A stretch of 64,000 nt of DNA from the NCBI RefSeq assembly GCF_024721305.1, contig NZ_JAMXOD010000003.1, positions 167,957 through 231,956 of the forward strand, in the 5' to 3' direction. Numbering within the stretch: position 1 is the first letter of the stretch; every line of letters begins with the position of its first letter. Below the pieces are notes generated by a model, which was not told where the DNA came from, searched no databases, and was given only the letters and a program-made list of their open reading frames with translations. The position numbers and the translations under genes were made by a program. Shown here piece by piece: positions 26,805 to 37,336 of this stretch. Origin of the DNA: Aequitasia blattaphilus. GTDB taxonomy: Bacteria > Bacillota > Clostridia > Lachnospirales > Lachnospiraceae.

Positions 26805-28880
26805 CTATTCCTCTGCTTCACGCTTTTTTATTTCTTCTTCCTGAACTTCATGAGGAGCTTGTTCGTAACGTGCAAACTCATATTCATAATTTCCTCTTCC
26901 ACCAGTCATGGAACGAAGTACGGTACAGTATCCAAACAGACCTGTCATCGGAACATCTGCCTCTATGATTTGGTATCCATCCGGGGTAGGTGTCATTCCA
27001 AGAACTCTTCCTCGTCTCTTGTTCAAATCTCCCATTATATCCCCTGTATAATCATCTGGAACCTTGACTTTCACAAAAGCAATTGGTTCTAACAGCACTG
27101 GACCTGCCTCTAAAAAACCTTTTTTAAAGGCTTGTACGGTTGCTGTTTTAAACGCCATTTCCGAAGAATCTACTGGGTGATAAGAGCCATCATATAAAGT
27201 CGCCTTCACTCCTACCACTGGGTACCCTGCTAAGGGACCTTTTACAACAGAGTCCTGTAACCCTTTTTCCACTGCCGGGAAATAATTCTTCGGAACCGCT
27301 CCACCTACAACGGTTTCCTCAAATACCACAGGCGTATCCAAATCTCCTGAAGGACCAAATTTCATCTTTACATGCCCGTACTGACCGTGTCCTCCTGATT
27401 GCTTCTTATACTTCGTATCCACATCTGAAGTCTTGTTAATGGTCTCACGAAAAGCTACTTTAGGAACTTCTAATGTAATCTCACACTTGTAACGATTCAA
27501 AAGCTTACTTGCAGAAATTTCCAAATGCTGATCCCCAATTCCATATAAAAGAGTTTGTCTGTTCTCACTATCATTTACCGTCTTCAGAGTAACATCTTCT
27601 GCCATCATTTTCTGAAGTGCCTGAGACACCTTGTCTTCATCCCCTTTTTTGGTAACTGTATATTTCATATAAGTATAAGGCTTTGAATATTCTGTTTTTC
27701 CGTAGGTGACAGGAGTTGCCTTTGTGGAAAGAGTATCTCCCGTATTTGTATTTGTAAGTTTTGCAACAGCTCCTATATCCCCTGCAAACATTTCTTCCAC
27801 TTCGACTGGCTTACCACCTATCATCGTATATATTTTACTTAATTTCTCTTCTGCATCTGTTTCCGGATTATAGAGTACGTCATCAGACTTTAGTACTCCA
27901 GAACAAACTTTGAAGAAAGAGTATTTACCAATAAATGGATCTACCATTGTCTTGAATATATATGCACTCTTTGCTCTTGCAAAATCATAATTTGCTTCGT
28001 AAATTTCATTTGTCTTCCGATTAATTCCCACACACTGTCTGTATTCAGGACTCGGGAAAAATCGAACAATATCCGACAAAAGATTTGCCACACCTTGTGC
28101 CTGTACATTTGATCCCATTCCAATGGGAACAATGCTTCCATCCATAACTTCCGATCTCATAGCAGATCTTATTTCTTCCACAGAGAACTCTTCACCTGCA
28201 AAATACCGCTCCATAAATTCGTCTGATGTTTCTGCTACTGCTTCTAACAATTTTTCTCTATACTGCTCTAAATATGCTTTACTATATTCGGGGATTTCCA
28301 TTTCTTCCCTTTGTCCTATGTCCGTATATCTTCTGGCTGCGTTCTTGATGATATTTACATATCCAATCAGCTTCTCATTTTCTCTGATTGGCTGAAAATG
28401 TGGAGCAATTACTTTTCCGTATTTTTCCGTCAGTTTCTCTACCACATCTCTAAAACTTGCATCGTCCACATCCATCTCTGTAACATATACCATTCTTGGC
28501 AGATTATACTTGTCACACAGTTCCCAAGCCTTTTCCGTTCCCACTTCCACACCGGCCTTCCCCGATACCACGATTACCGCTGCATCTGCCGCACTAACTG
28601 CTTCTTCTACCTCCCCTACAAAATCAAAATAACCAGGAGTATCTAAAACATTGATTTTTGCTTTTTCCCATTCAATTGGAACTAAACTTGTACTAATGGA
28701 AAAACCTCGCTTTTGTTCTTCTTTGTCAAAATCACTAATCGTATTTCCGTCCGTCACTTTCCCCATTCTGGAAGTTGCTCCGGATACATATGACATTGCC
28801 TCCAAAAGACTGGTTTTTCCACTGCCCCCATGTCCCAGCAACACCACATTTCTGATTTCGTCCGTTCTGTACACTTTCAT
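26805..28880 (-). CDS. EF-G-like translational GTPase with divergent G motifs
   Basis: A 691-residue protein with all five EF-G domains, belonging to the secondary EF-G group (start MKVYRTDEIRNVVLLGHGGS). G1 is GHGGSGKT (16-23), and G3 is DTPGYFDF (80-87). The usual RGITI of switch I is RGFSI (58-62), with Ser for the invariant Thr, and G4, normally NKMD, reads TEMD (134-137), which lacks the guanine-binding Asn and Lys. It stands alone, not in the rpsL-rpsG-fusA-tuf operon. It is probably not the main elongation factor; an auxiliary, recycling or ribosome-protective role is possible. The GTPase specificity is uncertain. Confidence 0.85.
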   Translation of the reverse strand: MKVYRTDEIRNVVLLGHGGSGKTSLLEAMSYVSGATSRMGKVTDGNTISDFDKEEQKRGFSISTSLVPIEWEKAKINVLDTPGYFDFVGEVEEAVSAADAAVIVVSGKAGVEVGTEKAWELCDKYNLPRMVYVTEMDVDDASFRDVVEKLTEKYGKVIAPHFQPIRENEKLIGYVNIIKNAARRYTDIGQREEMEIPEYSKAYLEQYREKLLEAVAETSDEFMERYFAGEEFSVEEIRSAMRSEVMDGSIVPIGMGSNVQAQGVANLLSDIVRFFPSPEYRQCVGINRKTNEIYEANYDFARAKSAYIFKTMVDPFIGKYSFFKVCSGVLKSDDVLYNPETDAEEKLSKIYTMIGGKPVEVEEMFAGDIGAVAKLTNTNTGDTLSTKATPVTYGKTEYSKPYTYMKYTVTKKGDEDKVSQALQKMMAEDVTLKTVNDSENRQTLLYGIGDQHLEISASKLLNRYKCEITLEVPKVAFRETINKTSDVDTKYKKQSGGHGQYGHVKMKFGPSGDLDTPVVFEETVVGGAVPKNYFPAVEKGLQDSVVKGPLAGYPVVGVKATLYDGSYHPVDSSEMAFKTATVQAFKKGFLEAGPVLLEPIAFVKVKVPDDYTGDIMGDLNKRRGRVLGMTPTPDGYQIIEADVPMTGLFGYCTVLRSMTGGRGNYEYEFARYEQAPHEVQEEEIKKREAEE

Positions 28881-28918
28881 GTTGTCTACCTCCTTGTTTC
28901 GTTAGATATTATGTATCT

Positions 28919-28947
28919 ATTTTACTAAATATTCAGACATTTTACAA
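28919..28947 (-). promoter_or_regulatory. promoter of the EF-G-like gene
   Basis: TTGTAA (28942-28947), a 17-base spacer and TAAAAT (28919-28924) on the minus strand, about 38 bases before the start codon. Confidence 0.6.
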
Positions 28948-28978
28948 GGAAAAAGAGATGTCGTCCATCAAATAATTC

Positions 28979-28987
28979 TGTTATAAT
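28979..28987 (+). promoter_or_regulatory. extended -10 promoter of tyrA-aroA
   Basis: TGTTATAAT is a perfect extended -10 element (TGnTATAAT), about 39 bases before the tyrA start. No good -35 is seen, which is usual for extended -10 promoters. Confidence 0.55.
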
Positions 28988-29025
28988 ATATATGATTCAG
29001 ACTTTGAAAGGAATACACTATACCT

Positions 29026-30123
29026 ATGAAAAAAACAAAAATCGGTTTTGTAGGTCTTGGCCTAATTGGCGGCTCCATTGCGAAGGCAGTCAGACTACAT
29101 CACCCAGACTACGAACTCGTTGGATTTGACAAAAACGAAGAAAGCCTTTCTCTCGCTGTGAAAGAGAAAGTTCTTAATGCCTCTACAAATCAAATTGACC
29201 ATAATTTTATGGACTGTGATTTTATTTTTTTATGCGCCCCTGTTTCTTTTAACAGTGCCTATCTGACACAACTCAAATCCTATATAAATAAGGATTGTAT
29301 TCTAACAGATGCTGGGAGTGTCAAAAATGGAATTCACAAAGAAATAGAAGAAGTTGGCCTGTCTTCAAATTTCATCGGTGGACACCCCATGACAGGTTCA
29401 GAGAAAAGTGGTTATAAAAATAGTAAAGCTCTGCTTTTAGAGAATTCTTACTATATTCTCACTCCGACACAAAATATATCAAAGGTGATGATTGATAGAT
29501 ACAAGGAATTAATCGAGAGTATAAAAGCTCTTCCTTTCGTCATGGATTATCAAACCCATGATTTTGTAACGGGTGGAATGAGTCACCTGCCTCATGTCGT
29601 CGCCGCATCACTTGTTCTCTATATGAAAGAACATGATACCGACAACCATCTTATGAAACAGCTTGCTGCTGGTGGCTTTAAGGATATTACAAGAATTGCT
29701 TCTTCCTCTCCAATCATGTGGGAGCATATTTGTCTGGAAAACAAAGACAACATTATTCAAATCTTAGATGATTATATGAGCATACTAAAAGACTTTAAAC
29801 AGGAAATAAAGCGTGGCGAGGGTGAAAAAATACATGCTCTTTTTGACTCCTCACGTAATTTCCGTAATTCCATATCAGACTTTGGAAGCGGTGCTCTTAA
29901 GAAAGTTTATGGGCTCTATTGTGACCTGAAAGACGAAACCGGTGGAATTGCAACAATTGCATCTGCACTAGCGAAGGAAAACATCAGCATCCGTAATATC
30001 GGCATCATCCATAACCGTGAATTTGAAGACGGTGTTTTGAAAATTGAGTTTTACAAATCTGAGGATTTGCAAAGGGCAAAAGGCATCTTAAGAAGGGAGA
30101 AATACATCGTTTATGAACGCTAA
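29026..30123 (+). CDS. tyrA: prephenate dehydrogenase
   Basis: Converts prephenate to 4-hydroxyphenylpyruvate in tyrosine synthesis. The 365-residue protein has the NAD-binding motif GFVGLGLIGGSIAKA (residues 8-22), DAGSVKNGIH, the substrate-binding GGHPMTGSEKSGY, and the helical dimer domain. The last 70 residues form an ACT domain (ETGGIATIASALAKENISIR), which commonly gives feedback control by tyrosine. It overlaps aroA by 11 bases, so the shikimate and tyrosine steps are coupled. Confidence 0.94.
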   Translation: MKKTKIGFVGLGLIGGSIAKAVRLHHPDYELVGFDKNEESLSLAVKEKVLNASTNQIDHNFMDCDFIFLCAPVSFNSAYLTQLKSYINKDCILTDAGSVKNGIHKEIEEVGLSSNFIGGHPMTGSEKSGYKNSKALLLENSYYILTPTQNISKVMIDRYKELIESIKALPFVMDYQTHDFVTGGMSHLPHVVAASLVLYMKEHDTDNHLMKQLAAGGFKDITRIASSSPIMWEHICLENKDNIIQILDDYMSILKDFKQEIKRGEGEKIHALFDSSRNFRNSISDFGSGALKKVYGLYCDLKDETGGIATIASALAKENISIRNIGIIHNREFEDGVLKIEFYKSEDLQRAKGILRREKYIVYER

Positions 30124-31399
30124 AACAATCATTCCAAAATCAAATCTAAAAGGAGAGGTTACCGTACCTGGGGACAAATCAATTTCCCACCGCAGTATTA
30201 TGCTTGGTTCCCTTGCCTGTGGTACTTCTGAAATTACAAACTTCTTAAAGGGAAGTGATTGTATTGCAACCATGAATTGTTTTCGTCAAATGGGAATTGA
30301 AATTAAAGAGTCCCAGGGACATATTTTTGTAACCGGAAAAGGGCTCCGAGGTTTAAAGGCACCTGCCTCCATTTTAGAGGTAGAAAACAGCGGGACAACT
30401 ACCCGACTCCTCTCTGGCATTTTGGCTGCACAAAAATTTCCTTCTATTTTATCCGGCGATTCCTCTTTAAATCGCCGGCCTATGGAAAGGATTATGACCC
30501 CACTCAAAGAAATGGGAGGGACCATTTACAGTATTAAAAATAACGGATGCGCTCCTTTAAAAATAGAGCCTGGAACACTTCATGGAATTGACTACGTTTC
30601 CAAGGTTGCTTCCGCTCAAGTTAAATCCGCCCTATTACTTGCTGGGCTTTATACCCACGAAGAAACAACTGTAACCGAGCCAACCTTATCCCGAAACCAC
30701 ACAGAGCTTATGCTGCAAGGTTATGGCCATGATGTGCAAACTCAAAAAAATTCAGATGGAAGCTACAGCATCTCTCTGACTGGAGCCAAAGAGTTACAAC
30801 CACAGAAAATAGACATTCCTGGGGATATCTCTTCCGCTGCATATTTAATCGGAGCGGCTCTTCTTACAAAGAACAGTGAATTGCTCATTCAAAATGTAGG
30901 TCTGAATGAAACCCGCTCTGGTTTCATTGATGTGATTCAAAAAATGAAGGGAAATATCCAAGTCCTAAATGAATCCATCTCTGGCGGTGAAAAAAGAGGA
31001 GACATCCTGGTTTCTTCCAGTGAATTGGAAGGAATTGAAATTGGCGGTGATGTAATCCCCCGGCTCATTGACGAGATTCCAATGATTGCAGTTCTTGCTG
31101 CAACTGCAAAAGGAACCACTGTGATTAAAGATGCAAGGGAATTAAAGATAAAAGAAACCAATCGAATTGATACGGTTTCAAAGAACTTATCTAAGATGAA
31201 AGGAAATGTCATTCCCACAGAAGATGGAATGATTATAGAGGGTGTGGAACAATTGGAAGGAGCTTCCATTAATTCTCATTTTGATCATCGAATCGCCATG
31301 GCCTTTGCCATTGCTGGCCTTGCTGCAAGAGGAAATACCACAATTCTTGACAGCAAGTGTATCGATGTCTCTTATCCTGATTTTTGGAATGTTATATAA
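30113..31399 (+). CDS. aroA: 3-phosphoshikimate 1-carboxyvinyltransferase (EPSP synthase)
   Basis: Joins shikimate-3-phosphate with phosphoenolpyruvate in the chorismate pathway. The 428-residue protein shows the motifs [17 protein letters not shown] (residues 19-35), [35 protein letters not shown] and the terminal [11 protein letters not shown]. Sequence around Gly in the PEP site (NSGTTTR) resembles class II (glyphosate-tolerant) enzymes more than the NAGTAMR of class I, a by-eye remark. The 3' end overlaps that of convergent queA by eight bases with no terminator between. Confidence 0.94.
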   Translation: MNAKTIIPKSNLKGEVTVPGDKSISHRSIMLGSLACGTSEITNFLKGSDCIATMNCFRQMGIEIKESQGHIFVTGKGLRGLKAPASILEVENSGTTTRLLSGILAAQKFPSILSGDSSLNRRPMERIMTPLKEMGGTIYSIKNNGCAPLKIEPGTLHGIDYVSKVASAQVKSALLLAGLYTHEETTVTEPTLSRNHTELMLQGYGHDVQTQKNSDGSYSISLTGAKELQPQKIDIPGDISSAAYLIGAALLTKNSELLIQNVGLNETRSGFIDVIQKMKGNIQVLNESISGGEKRGDILVSSSELEGIEIGGDVIPRLIDEIPMIAVLAATAKGTTVIKDARELKIKETNRIDTVSKNLSKMKGNVIPTEDGMIIEGVEQLEGASINSHFDHRIAMAFAIAGLAARGNTTILDSKCIDVSYPDFWNVI

Positions 31400-32414
31400 G
31401 CAGCATTGCATCTCCAAATGAGAAGAAGCGGTATCGTTTTTGTACTGCTTCTTCATAGGCTTTCAGGACATTTTCCCGTCCTGCCAAAGCAGATACTAAC
31501 ATAATAAGAGTGGATTCCGGCAAATGGAAATTTGTAAGAAGACCATCCAAAATCTGAAATGTGTACCCCGGATAGATAAATATATCTGTCCATCCACTTC
31601 CCGCCTCTACTTTTCCATCTTTTGCAGCCGATTCGATGGTACGACAGCTTGTCGTTCCTACACAAATAATCCGGCCACCCTTCTTTTTTGTCTGGTTGAT
31701 TTTATCCGCCTCACTTTTTTCCACCTGATAAAACTCACTGTGCATATGATGACTTAGAATATCTTCAACCTTTACTGGACGGAAGGTTCCAAGTCCTACA
31801 TGAAGAGTGACTTTTGCAATTTCCACTCCCATCTCTTGAATCTCACGCAGAAGCTCTGGTGTAAAATGAAGACCGGCTGTAGGAGCTGCTGCCGATCCAC
31901 TGTGCTTTGCATAAACTGTTTGGTAACGGTTTTTATCCTCCAATTGATGGGTAATATAGGGTGGCAAAGGCATCTGGCCCAGTTCGTCTAATATTTCTTC
32001 AAATATTCCATCAAAATCAAATCGAACCAGACGGTTCCCTTCTTCTAATACCTCCAGCACCTCTCCAATCAGCTTTCCATCTCCAAAACTGACTCTTGCC
32101 CCTGGTTTTAGCTTTTTTCCCGGCTTTACCAAAGTTTCCCACACATTTTTTTCTTTTCTTTTCAAAAGCAGAACCTCAACCTTAGCATCCGTTCCAATTT
32201 TACTTCCGATTAGTCTTGCCGGTATCACCTTCGTATCATTTAGAACAAGACAATCTCCCGGCTTTATATACCCCATAATATCCGAAAAAATTTTATGAGA
32301 AACAGCTCCAGTTTCCTTGTTTAATACAAGAAGCCTGGAGCTTGCACGATCCATTAGAGGATCTTGGGCTATTAATTCTTCTGGCAATTCATAATTAAAA
32401 TCCTGACGTTTCAT
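31392..32414 (-). CDS. queA: S-adenosylmethionine:tRNA ribosyltransferase-isomerase
   Basis: QueA adds the epoxycyclopentane ring to 7-aminomethyl-7-deazaguanine at tRNA position 34 (queuosine synthesis). The 340-residue protein begins [19 protein letters not shown] and holds the conserved [25 protein letters not shown] and [15 protein letters not shown] segments. It is the last gene of the T-box operon; the start lies inside the RDD gene (20-base overlap) after AAGGAAG. No other queuosine gene is in the window. Confidence 0.94.
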   Translation of the reverse strand: MKRQDFNYELPEELIAQDPLMDRASSRLLVLNKETGAVSHKIFSDIMGYIKPGDCLVLNDTKVIPARLIGSKIGTDAKVEVLLLKRKEKNVWETLVKPGKKLKPGARVSFGDGKLIGEVLEVLEEGNRLVRFDFDGIFEEILDELGQMPLPPYITHQLEDKNRYQTVYAKHSGSAAAPTAGLHFTPELLREIQEMGVEIAKVTLHVGLGTFRPVKVEDILSHHMHSEFYQVEKSEADKINQTKKKGGRIICVGTTSCRTIESAAKDGKVEAGSGWTDIFIYPGYTFQILDGLLTNFHLPESTLIMLVSALAGRENVLKAYEEAVQKRYRFFSFGDAMLLI

Positions 32415-32889
32415 AATTAACTTCCTTCACTAAATTGTAAACCACCTTTGTATCACTTAGCTTATCATGAAGAGCTTCTTTTTCTTTGTCTATACCAATC
32501 ATTAAATATCCAGCATACAGAATTATAGAACTCAAAAACCTTCCAATGGTTTCACGAAAAACCACTTCCATCAAGCTTATTTTCTGATAAGAATTCTTAT
32601 GGATTACCCTAAGATTCATTGCACGCTTACCCAATGTTGTTCCGGTGAAATATGTTAACAAAATAAAATACAACACTTTACAAAGATAGAGAATTATATC
32701 CAATAAACTAAAATGGAACAAAATGTTTCCACTTAGAGGCGTATCACTTAATAGACTCATAAAAACCAAAAGCATCAATCGAATGATTAAAAGGCTTGCA
32801 TTTACGATAATCAAATCAATTAAATACGCTCCCAACCTTACAAAAAAACCGGCAGGCTCACCTCTGAAATTATTGAAGTTGTTCTGCAT
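32395..32889 (-). CDS. RDD family membrane protein
   Basis: A protein of about 164 residues with an RDD domain: [14 protein letters not shown] carries the Arg and Asp, and the last helices end before [14 protein letters not shown]. Three membrane helices are likely. The ATG at 32889 ([10 protein letters not shown]) is chosen, overlapping the sppA stop by 20 bases; a longer TTG reading lies wholly within sppA. RDD proteins have been linked to ion exchange, but the family function is poorly known. Coupling with sppA suggests an envelope role. Confidence 0.75.
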   Translation of the reverse strand: MQNNFNNFRGEPAGFFVRLGAYLIDLIIVNASLLIIRLMLLVFMSLLSDTPLSGNILFHFSLLDIILYLCKVLYFILLTYFTGTTLGKRAMNLRVIHKNSYQKISLMEVVFRETIGRFLSSIILYAGYLMIGIDKEKEALHDKLSDTKVVYNLVKEVNYETSGF

Positions 32890-33847
32890 AATACATCGGC
32901 ACCCCGCTTTCCATCTTGCCGGCTTCCTCAATCAAAACCTGTGCCTCTGACTTCGGAACCAAGCTTTTCATTTCTGTCAAAATGCCTTCTAAGCTGCTGG
33001 TTTGCACCTGCATCTCATAAAAAGAGGCGACTCCCAACTCTTTTTCCATCTGTTTTTTCATATCTTCATAAGAGGAACTCTCATCTACTAATCCATTTTC
33101 TATTGCCTGTTTTGTCGTATACGTTCGTCCATCTGCCAATTCTTTTACGTCCTCTACAGACATATTTCTTCCTGTCGCAACTTTGTCTACAAAGCTCTCG
33201 TATATTTCATTGATTTGAGACTGGTAGATATCAATTTGTTCCTGGGTCATTTTGGTGCTATCCTTATTTTCACCACTGGTAATGCTGATATAACGTATTC
33301 CCAGCTTTTCATAAAGCCCTGTCATATCATATCCAGACATGATTACACCGATAGAACCTGTTGTAGTATTTGGATTTGCATAGATTACATCTGCAGCCAC
33401 AGAGGCCATATAGCCTCCGGAAGCAGCATAATGTGCCATATAATCCCAAATTGGTCTTTCCGTTTTCTCTTTGTACTCCATCAGCTTATTGTATATCTCT
33501 TCTGATTCATAAACCGCACCACCGGGAGAGTCCACATAAAGAAGCATGCCTTTATTATGAGGATCCTTTATTAATTGGTCAATATACTCCATAGTGGTTG
33601 TATGAAGATAGCTCTGTCCCGATGAAAAAACACTTTTTTTCACTTGCTCTTGAATCGTTCCTTCAATTCGAACGACTGCAATATACTCATAATTGGGTGG
33701 GTTAAAACTTGCATCTCCATATAAAATCTGTTTTGCACTCTCAGAAAAAATATTTTCTGACACTTTATTTGTTAATACACTGGATATTCCAATTAATACG
33801 AACAAAAGTGCTGCAATAATCATGCTAACGATTTGTTTTGTCTTCAT
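32870..33847 (-). CDS. sppA: signal peptide peptidase SppA
   Basis: A membrane-bound serine protease that cleaves leftover signal peptides. The 325-residue protein has one N-terminal membrane anchor (residues 7-26), the oxyanion-side DSPGGAVYESEEIY, the nucleophile Ser143 in YAASGGYMAS, GSIGVIMSGYDM, and the probable general base Lys195 in SGENKD, matching the Ser-Lys dyad of Bacillus-type SppA. It follows pheT by 14 bases and is expected to be expressed from the Phe T-box operon. Confidence 0.92.
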   Translation of the reverse strand: MKTKQIVSMIIAALLFVLIGISSVLTNKVSENIFSESAKQILYGDASFNPPNYEYIAVVRIEGTIQEQVKKSVFSSGQSYLHTTTMEYIDQLIKDPHNKGMLLYVDSPGGAVYESEEIYNKLMEYKEKTERPIWDYMAHYAASGGYMASVAADVIYANPNTTTGSIGVIMSGYDMTGLYEKLGIRYISITSGENKDSTKMTQEQIDIYQSQINEIYESFVDKVATGRNMSVEDVKELADGRTYTTKQAIENGLVDESSSYEDMKKQMEKELGVASFYEMQVQTSSLEGILTEMKSLVPKSEAQVLIEEAGKMESGVPMYYAEQLQ

Positions 33848-33861
33848 AATTTACCTCTTTC

Positions 33862-36282
33862 CTATTTACGGAGAGAAATTCCCAGCGCCTCCAGAGATTG
33901 CAGGATTTTTTCCATTGCTTTTGCTATTTCTTTGTCTTCCAAGGTTTTTTCTTTGCCTCTAAACACAATAGAATAAGCAACCGACTTATATCCCTTTTCG
34001 ACTTGCTCTCCTTCATAGAGATCAAAAAGCTTATAGCTTTCCAGATATTTTCCACCATTGCTTTCAATAATCTTTTCGACTTCTCCAACCATAATCTCTT
34101 TTTTCATTACCATGCTGATGTCTCTTGTTATTGCTGGAAATCTTGGTATTCCTTCATATTTTTTCTCAAATGATGCCTTTTCCTCAATGAAAGGCATATC
34201 AATGACCATCACATAGGTTTTTTCACCAATACCATAAGAATCTGCCACTTCTGGATGTACCTCTCCCAAATAACCAACGACTTGATTCTGGTATAGAATG
34301 TTTGCCTGACGACCTGGATGAAGATACGGAATATTAGAGTCTGGGGAGTAAGTTTCCCGTTCCTTTAATCCCACCTTTTCCATAAAAGTCTCTGCGACTC
34401 CTTTCATAGAAAAGAAATCTCCTACTCCATACATGCCTAATGTAAACTGCATTCTCTCATCTGGAAGCTCATTTTTATCAAGATCTCTTGGAATATAAAT
34501 ATTCCCTAGCTCATAAAGACGTACATCCTTATTTCTACGATTATAATTGGTTGCCAATGAAGTGAGCATACCATTTAAAGGCGTCGTGCGCATAATACTA
34601 TAGTCTTCCCCCAATGGATTCGAAATCTTAATCCCATTTCTTAATGTTGAATCTTCTGGAATCAAAAGCTTATCAAATACCTTAGGGCTTTCGAAGGAAT
34701 AACACATGCCTTGACTAAACCCACATGCTTCTGCTACATCTTTTGCAACTTCTTCAACTCGAAGTTTAAAGGAAATCTTTCCGATTGTAGACTCACCTTT
34801 TGGAAGAGTAGTTGGTATTTTGTCATATCCATAAAATCTTGCAACTTCTTCTGCCAAGTCTGCCAATCTTTCAATATCCTGCCGGAAGCTTGGTACCATG
34901 ATTTCTTTCGTATCAGGATTGTATACAAGGTCAATTTTATCCAGTATATCAATCATATCCTCTTCTGCTATATCTGTTCCCAGCATTTCGTTAATCTTTT
35001 TCCCGTCAAAAGGTACGGTAATCTGTTTGCTTTCTCCACTGTACACATCTACGATACCAGACAAAGCCACACCTGCCCCCAACTCTTCTACTAATTGACA
35101 AGCTCTGTTTACCGCATCCACAGCAGAGGCAGGATCCAGTCCTTTTTCAAATTTTCCAGAAGCATCTGTACGAAGACCTATTTTTTTACTGGACTTTCTG
35201 ATATTTGTTCCATTAAAGCAGGCTGCCTCAAACAATACCGTTTTAACCTCTTCGGTAATCATTGTGTTTTCTCCACCCATAATTCCGGCAATGCCAATTG
35301 GTTTTTCGGCATCACAAATCATTAGCATGGTTTCATCCAGCTCTCTTTCTTGTCCATCCAGGGTTACAAACTTCTCACCATTCTTCGCTGTTTTCACAAT
35401 GATTTTTCCGCCTTCAATAGTGCTTAAATCATAAGCATGCATGGGCTGTCCATATTCTTCCATAATGTAATTGGTGATATCCACAAGGTTATTTATTGGT
35501 CTAATACCAACGGATACCAAGCGCTCTCTCAGCCATTTTGGAGATGGACCAATCTTAATATCCTTGGCAACTCTGGCACAGAATCTTGGGCATAGCTCCT
35601 TATTTTCCACCTGGATTTTAATAGACTCATTTACATCTTCACCATTTCCGGTTTCCTTGATTTCCGGCAAATGAAATTCTTTATTAAATGTGGCAGCACT
35701 TTCTCTTGCCAACCCGATGATACTGTAACAGTCCACACGATTTGATGTAACTTCGAACTCAAAGACCACATCATCAAGACCTAAGTACTGAATAGCCGAT
35801 TCCCCTACTGGAGCATCCTCTGGCAATATATATACTCCATCCTCAGGAGCATCCGGGAACATCTCTTTTGTGGATCCCAGCTCTTCAATGGAACACATCA
35901 TTCCAAAGCTTTCAACACCTCTTAATTTCCCTTTCTTAATTTTGATTCCTCCTGCAACTTTTGCTCCTGGTTCATGTCCGCCGGCAACTCTTCCGCCAAC
36001 TAAAACCACTGGAATCTTATCTCCTTCCTTTACATTTGGAGCTCCTGTAACGATTTGAATGATTTCATCTCCTACGTTAACCTGGCAAACAACCAATTTA
36101 TCTGCATCTGGGTGTTTCTCAATCTTTTCAATCTGAGCAACTACAATTTTTTCCAAATCCTTGTCATGCTCTTCATATCCTTCTACCTTCGTTCCAGACA
36201 GTGTCATTGCATCTGTATACTTTCTTGGTGTAACCTCTAAATCTGGCACATATGCCTTTATCCATGATAATGATGTATTCAT
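33862..36282 (-). CDS. pheT: phenylalanyl-tRNA synthetase beta subunit
   Basis: The 806-residue beta subunit of the (alpha-beta)2 synthetase. Domains in order: N-terminal tRNA-binding OB fold (IEKHPDADKLVVCQVNVG, near residue 50), the B3/B4 editing domain (SNRVDCYSIIGLARE), the B5 domain, the catalytic-like core, and the C-terminal ferredoxin-like anticodon-binding domain (RFPAITRDISMVMKK). Length is typical. It lies 14 bases after pheS under T-box control. Confidence 0.96.
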   Translation of the reverse strand: MNTSLSWIKAYVPDLEVTPRKYTDAMTLSGTKVEGYEEHDKDLEKIVVAQIEKIEKHPDADKLVVCQVNVGDEIIQIVTGAPNVKEGDKIPVVLVGGRVAGGHEPGAKVAGGIKIKKGKLRGVESFGMMCSIEELGSTKEMFPDAPEDGVYILPEDAPVGESAIQYLGLDDVVFEFEVTSNRVDCYSIIGLARESAATFNKEFHLPEIKETGNGEDVNESIKIQVENKELCPRFCARVAKDIKIGPSPKWLRERLVSVGIRPINNLVDITNYIMEEYGQPMHAYDLSTIEGGKIIVKTAKNGEKFVTLDGQERELDETMLMICDAEKPIGIAGIMGGENTMITEEVKTVLFEAACFNGTNIRKSSKKIGLRTDASGKFEKGLDPASAVDAVNRACQLVEELGAGVALSGIVDVYSGESKQITVPFDGKKINEMLGTDIAEEDMIDILDKIDLVYNPDTKEIMVPSFRQDIERLADLAEEVARFYGYDKIPTTLPKGESTIGKISFKLRVEEVAKDVAEACGFSQGMCYSFESPKVFDKLLIPEDSTLRNGIKISNPLGEDYSIMRTTPLNGMLTSLATNYNRRNKDVRLYELGNIYIPRDLDKNELPDERMQFTLGMYGVGDFFSMKGVAETFMEKVGLKERETYSPDSNIPYLHPGRQANILYQNQVVGYLGEVHPEVADSYGIGEKTYVMVIDMPFIEEKASFEKKYEGIPRFPAITRDISMVMKKEIMVGEVEKIIESNGGKYLESYKLFDLYEGEQVEKGYKSVAYSIVFRGKEKTLEDKEIAKAMEKILQSLEALGISLRK

Positions 36283-36296
36283 TTATTCATTTCCTC

Positions 36297-37316
36297 CTAA
36301 AACTGTTTTAAAAAGCGAATGTCGTTTTCATAAAGCAAACGCATGTCATCAATTTCGTATTTTAAAAGCGCAATACGCTCTAGTCCAACACCGAAAGCAA
36401 ACCCGGAATATTCATTTGGATCAATGTTACACATCTCCAGTACACGGGGGTGAACCATTCCGCATCCAAGAATTTCAATCCATCCCGTTCCCTTACAGAA
36501 ACGACAGCCTTCTCCACCACATTTGAAGCAAGAAACATCTACTTCTGCACTTGGCTCTGTAAACTGGAAGTGGTGAGGACGAAACTTCGTCTTTGTCTCT
36601 TCCCCAAAGAGTTCTTTTGCAAAAACCTCAAGTGTTCCTTTTAAGTCTGCAAAAGAGACCTTCTTGTCTACAACAAGACCTTCAATCTGATGGAAGGATG
36701 GTGAATGAGTAGCATCTACTTCATCTGATCTAAAAACTCTTCCCGGTGCAATCATACGAATCGGGAGCTTCCCTTGTTCCATCACTCTGGCTTGTACAGG
36801 GGAAGTCTGTGTTCTTAACACAATTTCCGGATTAATAAAGAAAGTGTCTTGTTCATCTTTGGCTGGATGATCTGCCGGTATGTTTAATTTTTCAAAGTTG
36901 TAAAGGTCATATTCTACTTCCGGTCCCTCTACAACCTCATATCCCATCCCAACAAAGATTCTCTCCACCTCTTCCAAAGCTATCGTGTTTGGATGTCTGT
37001 GGCCAATCATATTTTTCTTAGAAGGCAGGGTTACATCAATAACCTCTTTTTTCATTTGCTCTGCTCTTCTTGCTTTTTCCATTTCGGTTTTTGCATAATC
37101 TAAAGCATGTTCAATAATCTCTCTTGATTCATTCACTAATTGTCCAACTTTAGGTCTCTCTTCTTTCGCTACATCCTTCATACCTTTTAAAACAGCTGTC
37201 AATTCACCTTTTTTCCCAAGGTACTTAATACGAACATCATTTAAGGTCTCTGGCGTCACTGATTCTTCAATCAATTGTATTGCTTCTTCCTGCAATTTTT
37301 TCAACTTTTCTTTCAT
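36297..37316 (-). CDS. pheS: phenylalanyl-tRNA synthetase alpha subunit
   Basis: The catalytic alpha subunit, 339 residues, with the N-terminal coiled coil, motif 1 around GHRHPNTIALEEVERIFVGMG, motif 2 GRVFRSDEVDATHSPSFHQI, and motif 3 GFAFGVGLERIALLKY. A Cys cluster (CFKCGGEGCRFCKGTGW) near residue 258 is a common insertion in this group. The gene is first in a five-gene operon and follows the T-box terminator. Confidence 0.96.
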   Translation of the reverse strand: MKEKLKKLQEEAIQLIEESVTPETLNDVRIKYLGKKGELTAVLKGMKDVAKEERPKVGQLVNESREIIEHALDYAKTEMEKARRAEQMKKEVIDVTLPSKKNMIGHRHPNTIALEEVERIFVGMGYEVVEGPEVEYDLYNFEKLNIPADHPAKDEQDTFFINPEIVLRTQTSPVQARVMEQGKLPIRMIAPGRVFRSDEVDATHSPSFHQIEGLVVDKKVSFADLKGTLEVFAKELFGEETKTKFRPHHFQFTEPSAEVDVSCFKCGGEGCRFCKGTGWIEILGCGMVHPRVLEMCNIDPNEYSGFAFGVGLERIALLKYEIDDMRLLYENDIRFLKQF

Positions 37317-37336
37317 AATTTACTTCCTTTCTACAT

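Noticed and set aside
32890-32931. A longer RDD start at TTG
   Set aside because: The extra residues are a frame shadow of sppA without a ribosome site, and the RDD domain begins after the ATG at 32889.
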